Shown piece by piece: positions 7,795 to 17,055 of a DNA stretch of 64,000 nucleotides. A program made the translations under genes and the position numbers. This stretch comes from PFJX01 sp037442845 (GTDB lineage: Bacteria > Pseudomonadota > Gammaproteobacteria > Burkholderiales > Thiobacillaceae): assembly GCA_037442845.1 (NCBI GenBank), contig JBBIPL010000002.1:1-64000 (forward strand), in the 5' to 3' direction. Numbering within the stretch: the stretch's first letter is position 1; each line of letters opens with the position of its first letter. The notes beneath the pieces were generated by a model. That model did no database searches. It worked only from the letters and a program-made list of their open reading frames with translations, and was not told the DNA's origin.

Positions 7795-8633
7795 AGGTCG
7801 ATCTCGCCTTCGAAAACGGTGACGGCCGGGCCGGTGAGAAATACGGAATGGGTGCCGCCGGCCCAGAAAACGGACAGGTCGCCGCCAAGGGTGTGGACGC
7901 TGACGGTGTCGTCCAGCAGGCCGCGCGTGATGCCGGCCACCACGGCGGCGCAGGCGCCGGTGCCGCAGGCCAGAGTCTCGCCGCTGCCGCGCTCGAACAC
8001 CCGCAGCCTTACCGCGCGCCGGTGCAGCACTTGCATGAAGCCGACGTTCACCCGCTGCGGGAAGCGGGGGTGGTGTTCGATCCGCGCGCCCAGTTCGCGC
8101 ACCGGGGCGTCGTCCAGGTTGCACACCACCCGCACGGCGTGGGGGTTGCCCATGGACAGGACGGAGATCTCCACCGGCTCGATGCCCCCCGGGCCTTCGA
8201 CGTCGATGACGTAGGCGAGGGCTCGCGCCTCGGCGATGAAAGGGATGTCGGCGGGTTCGAAACGGGGCGGCCCCATGTCGACGGTGACGCGGCCATCGTC
8301 TTCCAGCTTCGGCACGATGATGCCGGAGGCGGTCTCGACGCGGATTGCACGCTTCGGCGTCAGGCCCTTGTCGTGCACGAAGCGGACGAAGCAACGGGCG
8401 CCGTTGCCGCACTGCTGCACCTCGCCGCCGTCGGCGTTGAAGATGCGGTAGCGGAAGTCGGTGTCGGGCCGGGTGGGCGCTTCCACCAGCAGTATCTGGT
8501 CGCAGCCCACGCCGAAATGGCGGTCGGCGATGGCCCGGTACTGCTCCGGGCCGAGGTCGAGGCGTCGGCTGATGCCGTCGAACACGACGAAGTCGTTGCC
8601 GGCGCCCTGCATCTTGGTGAAGGGAAGTCGCAT
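7791..8633 (-). CDS. dapF: Diaminopimelate epimerase
   Basis: Cofactor-independent conversion of LL- to meso-diaminopimelate for lysine and peptidoglycan synthesis. The product is 280 residues. The two active-site cysteines are seen: Cys75 in EVQQCGNGARC and a second in LACGTGACA near residue 220. The N-terminal MQGAGNDFVVFDG is diagnostic. It is first of the dapF-DUF484-xerC operon. Confidence 0.96.
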   Translation of the reverse strand: MRLPFTKMQGAGNDFVVFDGISRRLDLGPEQYRAIADRHFGVGCDQILLVEAPTRPDTDFRYRIFNADGGEVQQCGNGARCFVRFVHDKGLTPKRAIRVETASGIIVPKLEDDGRVTVDMGPPRFEPADIPFIAEARALAYVIDVEGPGGIEPVEISVLSMGNPHAVRVVCNLDDAPVRELGARIEHHPRFPQRVNVGFMQVLHRRAVRLRVFERGSGETLACGTGACAAVVAGITRGLLDDTVSVHTLGGDLSVFWAGGTHSVFLTGPAVTVFEGEIDL

Positions 8634-8640
8634 GCGAGGA

Positions 8641-9123
8641 TTATCCCGTTGTCGCCTCTTCCTGGGCCAGCCTCAGGATGTAATGGGCGAAATCCGGGTC
8701 CTCGCCGCGCAACAGCTCGGGCAGGCGTGCGCGGAAATCCTCGCGCTGGCACCATTCGCGCATGTAGTCCTCCCAGGAATGCCAGCGGCGCAGTTGCCTC
8801 TCGCTCATGTCCGGCTCCCAGACCAGGAGATAGGCGCGCTCGAACAGCGAGATGAGCATGTCGAAGATGACCCACATGCGCTCGCGTTGCACTTCGTCGA
8901 GGTCGGGCGTGGACTTCTGGCTGCGCAGCTTCAGATCGGGATTGGCCAGCACCACTTCGAGGAAGTCGATGTAGGCGTCGGACAGTTGCTGCCAGGTGGC
9001 TTCCTCCTCGTTTTCCCGCTCCTTGCGCTGGTCGAACAGGAAGACGCCGATGGCGAAGGGCAGGCCCACCACGGTGACGACGTAGGACAGCAGTTCCCAG
9101 GTTTCCAGTGCCACGCGCGTCAC
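8641..9123 (-). CDS. Hypothetical membrane-anchored protein
   Basis: A 160-residue protein with one N-terminal membrane segment (LLSYVVTVVGLPFAIGVFLF, about residues 10-30), then a charged, Glu/Arg-rich cytosolic helical region. I do not recognise a named family. The GTG start overlaps the stop of the CoA-binding gene (GTGA). A second in-frame GTG lies three codons in. The layout (one TM plus a long helical tail rich in Trp and acidic residues) suggests a scaffold rather than an enzyme. Confidence 0.65.
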   Translation of the reverse strand: MTRVALETWELLSYVVTVVGLPFAIGVFLFDQRKERENEEEATWQQLSDAYIDFLEVVLANPDLKLRSQKSTPDLDEVQRERMWVIFDMLISLFERAYLLVWEPDMSERQLRRWHSWEDYMREWCQREDFRARLPELLRGEDPDFAHYILRLAQEEATTG

Positions 9124-9536
9124 CCCATCAAGGCCACGTAATCCTTGTAGATGCAGCGGTCCATCACCACGCACAGGCCCGCCTCGCGCGCCTTCTCGGC
9201 GGCCTCCTCGTGCACGATGTCCTCCTGGATCCAGAGGGCCGGGGCGTTGATGGCCAGGCATTCGTCGACGATGCCGGGGATGGCGGATGACTCCCGGAAG
9301 ACGTTCACCAGGTCCACCGAAAAGGGGATGTCGGCCAGACGCGCGTAGGCTTTTTCGCCCAGCACCTGCTCCACCGCCGGACGCACCGGCACGATGCGGT
9401 AGCCGAAGCGCTGCATGGCCTGCGACACGCCGAAGCTGGGCCGGTCGGGCTTCGGCGAGAGGCCGACCACGGCGATGGTTTTCACCCGCGTCAGCAGGGC
9501 TTTGAGGTCTTCGGGTGCGGGGTTCTGAAAACTCAT
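9120..9536 (-). CDS. CoA-binding Rossmann-fold protein (YccU-like)
   Basis: A 138-residue stand-alone CoA_binding domain, as in E. coli YccU. Visible features are the Rossmann start KTIAVVGLSPKPDRPSFGV, a conserved core, and the end MDRCIYKDY. I choose the ATG at 9536 because AAGGAG lies 8 bp upstream of it; a longer in-frame start exists at 9563. Physiological role is not known; it probably binds acyl-CoA or a nucleotide. Confidence 0.88.
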   Translation of the reverse strand: MSFQNPAPEDLKALLTRVKTIAVVGLSPKPDRPSFGVSQAMQRFGYRIVPVRPAVEQVLGEKAYARLADIPFSVDLVNVFRESSAIPGIVDECLAINAPALWIQEDIVHEEAAEKAREAGLCVVMDRCIYKDYVALMG

Positions 9537-9559
9537 GGCTGCTCCTTCGATGCTCGGCG

Positions 9560-10072
9560 TCATCCCGGCATGGCCGCGGGCAGATCCATGCAGAGGACGT
9601 AATCATCCATCACATAGCCCCCGCCGATGTCCTCGACGATGAAGGCGGCGACCGTGAAACCGTGCTTCAGGTAGGCCTCGATGGCCTGCCGGTTCTGCCG
9701 GTTGACGCGCAGCACCAGGCGGCTGAAGCCGTGTTCGCGCGCGCGCCGGGCCACCTCGGCGATGAGTGCGCCGCCGATGCCGCGGCGCTGCCAGCCTGTG
9801 TCCACGTAAAGCTTGTCGAGCTTGAAATCGCCGGCTTCCAGCGGGTGCCCGTGCGCGAAGCCGACCAGGGTATCCGCCGCGCGCGCCGCCAGCCACAGAT
9901 CGCCGCGCGCCAGCAGCTGCCGCACCAGGCCGGGCTTGTAGCGCTGGCCCAGCATGTACTCGATCTGTTCCGGGCTGATGATGCCGGGATAGTGGGCGCG
10001 CCAGACCCGCCCGGCCAGTTCCACCAGGGCTTCCGCCTCGTCCAGGCGCAGGGGGGCGACCTCAATCGTCAT
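9560..10072 (-). CDS. GNAT family N-acetyltransferase
   Basis: A 170-residue Gcn5-related acetyltransferase. The acetyl-CoA pyrophosphate loop is seen as GWQRRGIGGALI (motif A, about residues 92-103), preceded by the beta-strand DKLYVD and followed by RVNRQNRQAIEAYLKHGF (motif B). The substrate is unknown. Its start overlaps the end of the acyltransferase gene by 11 bp, indicating co-transcription. Confidence 0.88.
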   Translation of the reverse strand: MTIEVAPLRLDEAEALVELAGRVWRAHYPGIISPEQIEYMLGQRYKPGLVRQLLARGDLWLAARAADTLVGFAHGHPLEAGDFKLDKLYVDTGWQRRGIGGALIAEVARRAREHGFSRLVLRVNRQNRQAIEAYLKHGFTVAAFIVEDIGGGYVMDDYVLCMDLPAAMPG

Positions 10073-10949
10073 AGAGTGCGCCCTTGGCGCCTTCCGGCTG
10101 GGTCTTGAAGCGGCGATGCAGCCAGAAATACTGCTCCGGCATTTCCCGCACCCGCTCCTCGATGAAGGCGTTCATGCGGCGGGTGTCGGCTTCCACGTCC
10201 TGCGTCGGGAAATCCTCCCAGGCCGGATAGAATCGGGTGGTCCAGCCCGAACCGTCGCGGCGCGTGATGCAGGGCACCACCACCGCGCCGGTGGCGCGGG
10301 CCAGGCGCGACAAGCCGGTGACGGTGGCAGCGGGGACGCCGAAAAAAGTGTCGAAGATGGCGTCCTTGCGCCCGAAGTCCATGTCCGGCAGATAGTAGAA
10401 CGGCAGCCCCTTGCGGATGGCGCGGATGACCGGCTTGATGCCGTCACGCCGCGAGTACATCTCCGAATGTCGGCCGCCATGGCCGAAACGGGTGCGCGCG
10501 TGCAGCATGACGCGGTCCAGATGGGGATTCTTGATGCGCGCGTAGAGCGAGACGATGGGGGCGAATTCCGAAGTGACCCGCACGCCGCCGACGTTCAGGC
10601 CGACGAAATGCGGCGCCAGCCAGATGACCGGCTTGCCGACGTGGGCCGTGCAGTGTTCCAGGCCTTCCAGGCGGGTCAACTGTTCCACCTGTCTTTGGCT
10701 GCCCCACCAGGACACCGTGTCCTGCATGAACGCCCGCCCGAGCAGGCGGAAATGGGCCTTGAGCACACGCTCGCGCTCGGCCTCGGACCACTGCGGGAAG
10801 CACAGGCGCAGGTTGGTCTCCGCGATGTGGCGGCGGCTTGCCGCAAGGTAATAGAGCAGCCGCCCCAACAGCTCGCCCAAAGAGCCGAGGGCGGCGATCG
10901 GCAGCAGGGCATGCGCCAGGCGCAAGAGCAGGATGCCCAGTCGCCTCAT
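10062..10949 (-). CDS. LpxL/HtrB-like acyltransferase
   Basis: A 295-residue member of the lipid A late-acyltransferase family: an N-terminal membrane helix (LLLRLAHALLPIAALGSLG), then the acyltransferase domain with WLAPHFVGLN, FYYLPDMDFGRKDAIFDTFF and a C-terminal WLHRRFKTQPEG. The family transfers acyl chains from ACP to lipid A precursors at the inner membrane. The catalytic HX4(D/E) box here reads H-FVGL-N, with Asn in place of the acid (codon at 10593-10595). It may be a variant enzyme or belong to a sister group with another substrate. Confidence 0.85.
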   Translation of the reverse strand: MRRLGILLLRLAHALLPIAALGSLGELLGRLLYYLAASRRHIAETNLRLCFPQWSEAERERVLKAHFRLLGRAFMQDTVSWWGSQRQVEQLTRLEGLEHCTAHVGKPVIWLAPHFVGLNVGGVRVTSEFAPIVSLYARIKNPHLDRVMLHARTRFGHGGRHSEMYSRRDGIKPVIRAIRKGLPFYYLPDMDFGRKDAIFDTFFGVPAATVTGLSRLARATGAVVVPCITRRDGSGWTTRFYPAWEDFPTQDVEADTRRMNAFIEERVREMPEQYFWLHRRFKTQPEGAKGALYDD

Positions 10950-11052
10950 CGAACGGCGCTACCGGAAGACATGCTGAGCCCGACGCGCCCGGACGGGGCG
11001 CATGCGGGGCTAAGGAGAGGAACGCGAGCGGAACGCATGGAATCGGCGATAG

Positions 11053-11082
11053 TTGACCCGGAAAGCCGCGCAAGGCTAGCAT
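11053..11082 (+). promoter_or_regulatory. Candidate sigma-70 promoter of metK
   Basis: TTGACC (5 of 6 to the -35 consensus) and TAGCAT (4 of 6 to the -10) are separated by 18 bp. This leaves a leader of about 130 nt before the metK start. No riboswitch was recognised in that leader. Confidence 0.45.
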
Positions 11083-11221
11083 GCGCCTGCCGCCGAGTTA
11101 ATTGCAGCGATGCATTCAGACAAATTGCGGGCGGGATACAAATCCAGCTAAAGCGTCCCGCTCCTGTTCCCCGGAGCCGGTTCGCCGGTCTAGATGGGGA
11201 AAACGTTTACAGGAGCTTTTC

Positions 11222-12415
11222 ATGAGCAGGGACTACCTCTTCACCTCGGAATCCGTTTCCGAAGGCCATCCGGACAAGGTCGCCGACCAGATTTCCGACG
11301 CCATCCTCGACGCCATCCTGGCCCAGGATCCCAGCGCCCGCGTCGCCGCCGAGACCCTGGTGACCACCGGCCTGGTGGTGCTGGCGGGCGAGATCACCAC
11401 GCACGCCCAGGTCAACTACGCCAGGGTGGCGCGGGAAACCGTGCGCTCCATCGGCTACGCCGACCCGCATCTGCGCTTCGACGCCGACGGCTGCTCGGTG
11501 CACGTCTGCTACGGCCAGCAGAGCCCGGACATCGCCCAGGGCGTGGACCGGGCCTCCGACGACTACCTGAACCAGGGCGCCGGCGACCAGGGCCTGATGT
11601 TCGGCTACGCCTGCGACGAGACGCCCTCGCTGATGCCCCTGCCCATCTACCTGTCGCACCGGTTGGTGGAACGCCAGGCCATGCTGCGCAAGGACGGCCG
11701 CCTGCCCTGGCTGCGCCCGGACGCGAAGTCCCAGGTCACCCTGCGCTACGTGGACGGCAAGCCGCACAGCATCGACACCGTGGTGCTGTCCACCCAGCAC
11801 CACTCGGAAATGGCGGAAGCCATCGACGGCAACAAGCGCATGAAGCAGGCCGCCATCGACGCCATCATCGAGGACATCATCCAGCCCGTGCTGCCCAAGG
11901 AACTAATCAAGGGCGACATCAAGTACCTGGTGAACCCCACCGGCGTGTTCGAGATCGGCGGCCCGCACGGCGACGCCGGCCTCACCGGCCGCAAGATCAT
12001 CGTCGACACGTACGGCGGCGCGGCCCCGCACGGCGGCGGCGCCTTCTCCGGCAAGGACCCGTCCAAGGTGGACCGCTCCGCCGCCTACGCCGCCCGCTAC
12101 GTCGCCAAAAACATCGTCGCCGCCGGCCTGGCCGGCAAGTGCCTGGTGCAGGTGAGCTACGCCATCGGCGTCGCCCAGCCCACCTCCATCATGCTGGAGA
12201 CCTACGGCACCGGCAGGATCGCCGACGAGAAACTCACCGAACTGGTGAAGGCCCATTTCGACCTGCGTCCCAAGGGCATCGTCGCCATGCTCGACCTGCT
12301 GCGCCCCATCTACCGCAAGACCGCCGCCTACGGCCATTTCGGCCGGGACGAGCCGGAGTTCACCTGGGAAAACACGAACAAGGCGGAAATTCTCAAGGCC
12401 GACGCCGGTCTGTAA
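11222..12415 (+). CDS. metK: S-adenosylmethionine synthetase
   Basis: Makes S-adenosylmethionine from methionine and ATP, the methyl donor for trmL, ubiE, ybeY-linked rRNA work and others. The product is 397 residues. Signatures include SEGHPDKVADQISDAILD at the N-terminus, the ATP-site hexapeptide region GAGDQGLMFGYA, and GGGAFSGKDPSKVDRS. The start ATG at 11222 follows AGGAG at 11212-11216 and yields the usual MSRDYLFTSESVSEGH. It lies directly upstream of the SAH riboswitch and ahcY, so the SAM cycle genes are grouped. Confidence 0.97.
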   Translation: MSRDYLFTSESVSEGHPDKVADQISDAILDAILAQDPSARVAAETLVTTGLVVLAGEITTHAQVNYARVARETVRSIGYADPHLRFDADGCSVHVCYGQQSPDIAQGVDRASDDYLNQGAGDQGLMFGYACDETPSLMPLPIYLSHRLVERQAMLRKDGRLPWLRPDAKSQVTLRYVDGKPHSIDTVVLSTQHHSEMAEAIDGNKRMKQAAIDAIIEDIIQPVLPKELIKGDIKYLVNPTGVFEIGGPHGDAGLTGRKIIVDTYGGAAPHGGGAFSGKDPSKVDRSAAYAARYVAKNIVAAGLAGKCLVQVSYAIGVAQPTSIMLETYGTGRIADEKLTELVKAHFDLRPKGIVAMLDLLRPIYRKTAAYGHFGRDEPEFTWENTNKAEILKADAGL

Positions 12416-12426
12416 GCCATTCGACC

Positions 12427-12497
12427 CCGCCGAGGGGCGCTGCGACCCATGCCCATGGGCCAGGCTCGGATGGGGTTGCCTGATGGAACCGCGCCCG
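12427..12497 (+). promoter_or_regulatory. S-adenosylhomocysteine (SAH) riboswitch
   Basis: The metK-ahcY gap carries the ahcY-motif core: CCGAGGGGCGCTGCGAC at 12429-12445 after allowing one base, then GGCCAGGCTCGG at 12458-12469. A hairpin GGTT-AACC follows (12474-12490), and GCGCCC at 12491-12496 can pair with GGGCGC at 12435-12440 as the known pseudoknot. This RNA class binds SAH and switches on SAH-clearing genes in beta- and gammaproteobacteria. The ahcY ribosome site AAGGAG (12505-12510) follows at once, so both transcription and translation control are possible. Confidence 0.88.
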
Positions 12498-12517
12498 TTC
12501 ATGCAAGGAGTTGTTCA

Positions 12518-13918
<1,401 letters not shown>

Positions 13919-13934
13919 TGCCCCCCTCTCCCTT

Positions 13935-14006
13935 GGATGCGGGTCGGGATCAGGGAAAGCCCGCATCCGTTAACGTGAGAGTCGCTGACGCGACTTTCAC
14001 GTTAAC
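13935..14006. repeat. Double hairpin repeat downstream of ahcY
   Basis: Two inverted repeats in tandem. GGATGCGGG (13935-13943) pairs with CCCGCATCC (13960-13968). Then GTTAACGTGAGAGTCGC (13969-13985) pairs with GCGACTTTCACGTTAAC (13990-14006) with one mismatch. The inner AGTCGC/GCGACT core is shared with the hairpin at 34-50. It could end ahcY transcription, but no T tract follows, so a dispersed palindromic element is as likely. Confidence 0.65.
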
Positions 14007-14291
14007 ATCGAACACGATACCTTCCACGGTGAATGGAATTACCGTATCCGACCAAAGATCGAGTAATTGCTCATGACTGCCCATCAGAGCGCTCAGGCGA
14101 GGAGTTTTGCAAGAGGCTCGATGGAGTTGCCTGCGGGGTGTTGCCTTGGTAGAGATGCGCTAAACAACATGTGCGGGTAGGCCGCATGACTCCGCGTGCT
14201 TCCTCACCACTCCGCAGGCGTTATTGAGGAAGGTTCGACGGAGTGCTAGGCTCCACCACCACCTCCTCCCCCCCCTCGGCAATTCCCGCGC
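14007..14291. other. Gene-free spacer between ahcY and miaB
   Basis: No convincing coding frame. It has lower GC than its flanks and holds GTTTTGCAAGAGGCTC at 14104-14119, which recurs exactly at 39025-39040. Several short CTCCG/CGGAG inverted pairs lie around 14205-14245. The miaB promoter must be here, but I see no clear consensus. Confidence 0.5.
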
Positions 14292-15635
14292 ATGGCCCGC
14301 AAAGTCTTCATCCGCACCTTCGGTTGCCAGATGAACGAGTACGACTCCGACAAGATGGCCGATGTGCTGGCCGCCGGGGAAGGCTTTGAGCGGACAGACC
14401 GCCCTGAGGAGGCCGATGTCATCCTCTTCAACACCTGCTCGGTGCGGGAAAAGGCCCAGGAAAAGGTGTTCACCGACTTAGGGCTGGTGCGCCACCTCAA
14501 GCAGAAGAATCCGGACCTGCTCATCGGCGTGGGCGGTTGCGTCGCCAGCCAGGAGGGCGCCGCCATCGTGCGGCGCGCGCCCTACGTCGATCTCGTCTTC
14601 GGCCCGCAAACCCTGCACCGCCTGCCGCGCATGATGGCGCGCAGGCGGAGTACCGGGCGTCCCCAGGTGGACATCGAATTCCCCGAGATCGAGAAGTTCG
14701 ACCACCTGCCGCCCGCCCGCGTCGAAGGCCCCACCGCCTTCGTCTCGGTGATGGAAGGCTGCTCCAAGTACTGTACCTTCTGCGTGGTGCCCTATACCCG
14801 CGGCGAGGAGGTGTCGCGTCCCCTCGCCGACGTGCTGGCGGAAGTGGCGCATCTCGCCGCGGCAGGGGTGCGCGAGGTGACCCTGCTGGGCCAGAACGTG
14901 AACGCCTACCGCGGCGCCATGGAGGGGGCGGCGCAGACGGGTGAACTCGCCGATTTCGCGCTGCTGCTGGAGCTGGTGCATGCGATTCCCGGCATCGAGC
15001 GCATCCGCTTCACCACCTCGCACCCCCGCGAATTCACGCCTCGCCTGGTGGAGGCGTATGCCCGCCTGCCGAAGCTCGCGTCCTACCTGCACCTGCCGGT
15101 GCAGTCCGGCTCCGACCGCATCCTCGCGGCCATGAAGCGGGGCTATACGGCGCTGGAATACAAGAGCCTGATCCGCCGCATCCAGGCGGCGCGGCCCGGT
15201 ATCAGCATCGCCTCGGATTTCATCGTCGGCTTTCCCGGCGAGACCGAAGCGGACTTCGAGGCCACCCTGAAGCTCATCGCCGACGTCGGCTTCGACGCCT
15301 CCTTCAGCTTCGTCTACAGCGCCCGGCCCGGCACGCCGGCCGCCGCCCTGGCCGACGCTACCCCGCAGGACGAGAAGATGCGGCGTCTGTACCGGCTGCA
15401 GGATTTGATCAACGCCCAGGCTGCCGCCATCGGCGCGGCCATGGTGGGCTCGGTGCAGCGGGTGCTGGTGGAAGGGCCTTCGAAGAAAGATGCCAACGAA
15501 CTGATGGGGCGCACCGAGAACAACCGCATCGTCAATTTCCCCGCAGCCCCGCGCCTGATCGGACAGTTCGCCGAGGTCGCCATCACCCAGGCCAACCCGC
15601 ATTCCCTGCGCGGCGAAGTGCTCATCGCCGCTTGA
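14292..15635 (+). CDS. miaB: tRNA-2-methylthio-N6-isopentenyladenosine synthase
   Basis: Radical-SAM methylthiotransferase that adds the 2-methylthio group to i6A37 in tRNA. The product is 447 residues. The N-terminal UPF0004 domain carries the auxiliary-cluster cysteines (Cys12 in TFGCQMN, then NTCSV and GGCVA). The radical-SAM triad is in MEGCSKYCTFCVVPYTRGEE, and a TRAM domain closes the protein. It is followed after 1 bp by phoH, and with ybeY and corC it forms the well-known ribosome/RNA maturation operon. Confidence 0.96.
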   Translation: MARKVFIRTFGCQMNEYDSDKMADVLAAGEGFERTDRPEEADVILFNTCSVREKAQEKVFTDLGLVRHLKQKNPDLLIGVGGCVASQEGAAIVRRAPYVDLVFGPQTLHRLPRMMARRRSTGRPQVDIEFPEIEKFDHLPPARVEGPTAFVSVMEGCSKYCTFCVVPYTRGEEVSRPLADVLAEVAHLAAAGVREVTLLGQNVNAYRGAMEGAAQTGELADFALLLELVHAIPGIERIRFTTSHPREFTPRLVEAYARLPKLASYLHLPVQSGSDRILAAMKRGYTALEYKSLIRRIQAARPGISIASDFIVGFPGETEADFEATLKLIADVGFDASFSFVYSARPGTPAAALADATPQDEKMRRLYRLQDLINAQAAAIGAAMVGSVQRVLVEGPSKKDANELMGRTENNRIVNFPAAPRLIGQFAEVAITQANPHSLRGEVLIAA

Positions 15636-15636
15636 G

Positions 15637-16593
15637 ATGAGCGAAACCGTCAGTTTCCACGATGCCGAGAACAGCCGCCTGGCCAACCTGTGCGGCGTGC
15701 TGGACGAGAACCTGCGCCAGATCGAGACGGCGCTGAACGTGAGCATCGCCCGCCGCGGCGAGGTGTTCCAGGTGGAGGGCGACAAGGCCGCCGAGGCGGC
15801 GCGCCTGCTCAAGGACTTCTACCAGCGTGCGCGCAAGCCGCTGGACATCGACGATGTGCAGCTCGCCCTGGTGGAGGTCGCCCACAAGCCGCCGCCGGGC
15901 CAGGCGGGTTCTCCCGAAGAAGACAACATCCCGGTGCTGATGACCCGGCGTCCCGGCCTGCACGGCCGCACCGTCCGGCAGAACGCCTACATCCGCCAGA
16001 TCCAGGAATACGACATCACCTTCGGCATCGGCCCGGCCGGCACCGGCAAGACCTACCTCGCCGTGGCGGGGGCGGTGGACGCCCTGGAACGCGACCTGGT
16101 CAAGCGCATCGTCCTGGTGCGCCCGGCGGTGGAGGCCGGCGAGCGCCTGGGCTTCCTGCCCGGCGACCTGGTGCAGAAGGTCGACCCCTACCTGCGCCCG
16201 CTCTACGACGCCCTCTGGGACCTGATGGGTTTCGACAAGGCCAACCGCGCCTTCGAGCGGCAGATGATCGAGGTAGCGCCGCTCGCCTTCATGCGCGGCC
16301 GCACCTTGAACCACGCCTTCATCATCCTCGACGAGGCGCAGAACACCACGCCGGAGCAGATGAAGATGTTCCTCACCCGCATCGGTTTCGGCTCCCGCGC
16401 CGTGGTCACCGGCGACGTCACCCAGATCGACCTGCAGCGCCACCAGAAGAGCGGCCTCATCGAGGCCAGAGAAGTGCTGAAGGAAGTGCGCGGCATCGCC
16501 TTCACCGAATTCCGCAACGACGACGTGGTGCGCCACCCGCTGGTGGCCCGCATCATCGATGCCTATGACGCCTATTCAAAGCGTGAGGACTGA
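15637..16593 (+). CDS. ybeZ: PhoH-like NTPase (YbeZ)
   Basis: A 318-residue PhoH-family P-loop ATPase that works with the endoribonuclease YbeY in rRNA and ribosome quality control. Walker A is FGIGPAGTGKTYLAV (about residues 129-143). Walker B is AFIILDEAQNTTPEQMKMFL, followed by RAVVTGDVTQIDL. The N-terminal KH-like part reads NVSIARRGEVFQVEG. The coding end merges into a degenerate 7-bp repeat just before ybeY. Confidence 0.94.
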   Translation: MSETVSFHDAENSRLANLCGVLDENLRQIETALNVSIARRGEVFQVEGDKAAEAARLLKDFYQRARKPLDIDDVQLALVEVAHKPPPGQAGSPEEDNIPVLMTRRPGLHGRTVRQNAYIRQIQEYDITFGIGPAGTGKTYLAVAGAVDALERDLVKRIVLVRPAVEAGERLGFLPGDLVQKVDPYLRPLYDALWDLMGFDKANRAFERQMIEVAPLAFMRGRTLNHAFIILDEAQNTTPEQMKMFLTRIGFGSRAVVTGDVTQIDLQRHQKSGLIEAREVLKEVRGIAFTEFRNDDVVRHPLVARIIDAYDAYSKRED

Positions 16594-16615
16594 AGCGTGA
16601 GGCGTGCGGCGAAGC
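16581..16615. repeat. Degenerate heptamer array at phoH-ybeY junction
   Basis: Read in steps of seven the sequence is GCGTGAG-GACTGAA-GCGTGAG-GCGTGCG-GCGAAGC, a decayed form of the GTGAGGC array at 1109-1136. The tail GCGGCGAAGCTCG (16606-16618) recurs at 56093-56105 beside another heptamer array. Confidence 0.55.
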
Positions 16616-17052
16616 TCGGTTTGACCGTGCAGTTTGCCGTTGCCGACACAACCGGCCTGCCCGGCCGCGCCGACTTCCGCCGCTGGGCCAAAGCCGCCCT
16701 GCGGGGCGACGTGGCCGCCGCCCTGCGCATCGTCGAGGCCGAGGAGGGCCGGGCTCTGAACCGCGACTACCGGGGCAAGGACGCCGCCACCAACGTGCTT
16801 AGCTTCGAATACGGTGCGGACCCGGAAACCGGGGCGCTCACCGGCGACATCGTGCTGTGCGCGCCGGTGGTGGAGCAGGAGGCGGCGGCACAGGGCAAGC
16901 CCCTCGCCGCCCATTACGCCCACCTTACGATCCATGGCATGCTGCATCTTCAGGGCTATGACCACGAGACCGGCAAGGCGGATGCGATCGCCATGGAAGC
17001 CGTGGAAAGCTTTATCATGCGGACGTTGGGATTTCCCGACCCCTATCAATAA
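16597..17052 (+). CDS. ybeY: Endoribonuclease YbeY
   Basis: Metal-dependent single-strand endoribonuclease for 16S rRNA 3'-end maturation and 70S quality control. The zinc site HGMLHLQGYDH (three His, about residues 112-122) is intact, as is RGKDAATNVLSFEY. The product is up to 151 residues. The GTG start lies in a heptamer repeat, so the first eight residues (MRRAAKLG) may be repeat-derived. TTG at 16621 and GTG at 16627 are in-frame alternatives nearer the usual family N-terminus. Confidence 0.94.
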   Translation: MRRAAKLGLTVQFAVADTTGLPGRADFRRWAKAALRGDVAAALRIVEAEEGRALNRDYRGKDAATNVLSFEYGADPETGALTGDIVLCAPVVEQEAAAQGKPLAAHYAHLTIHGMLHLQGYDHETGKADAIAMEAVESFIMRTLGFPDPYQ

Positions 17053-17055
17053 CTT

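Noticed and set aside
10950..11221. Possible SAM riboswitch upstream of metK
   Set aside because: I could not match the leader to any SAM riboswitch core; only a sigma-70-like promoter is supported.
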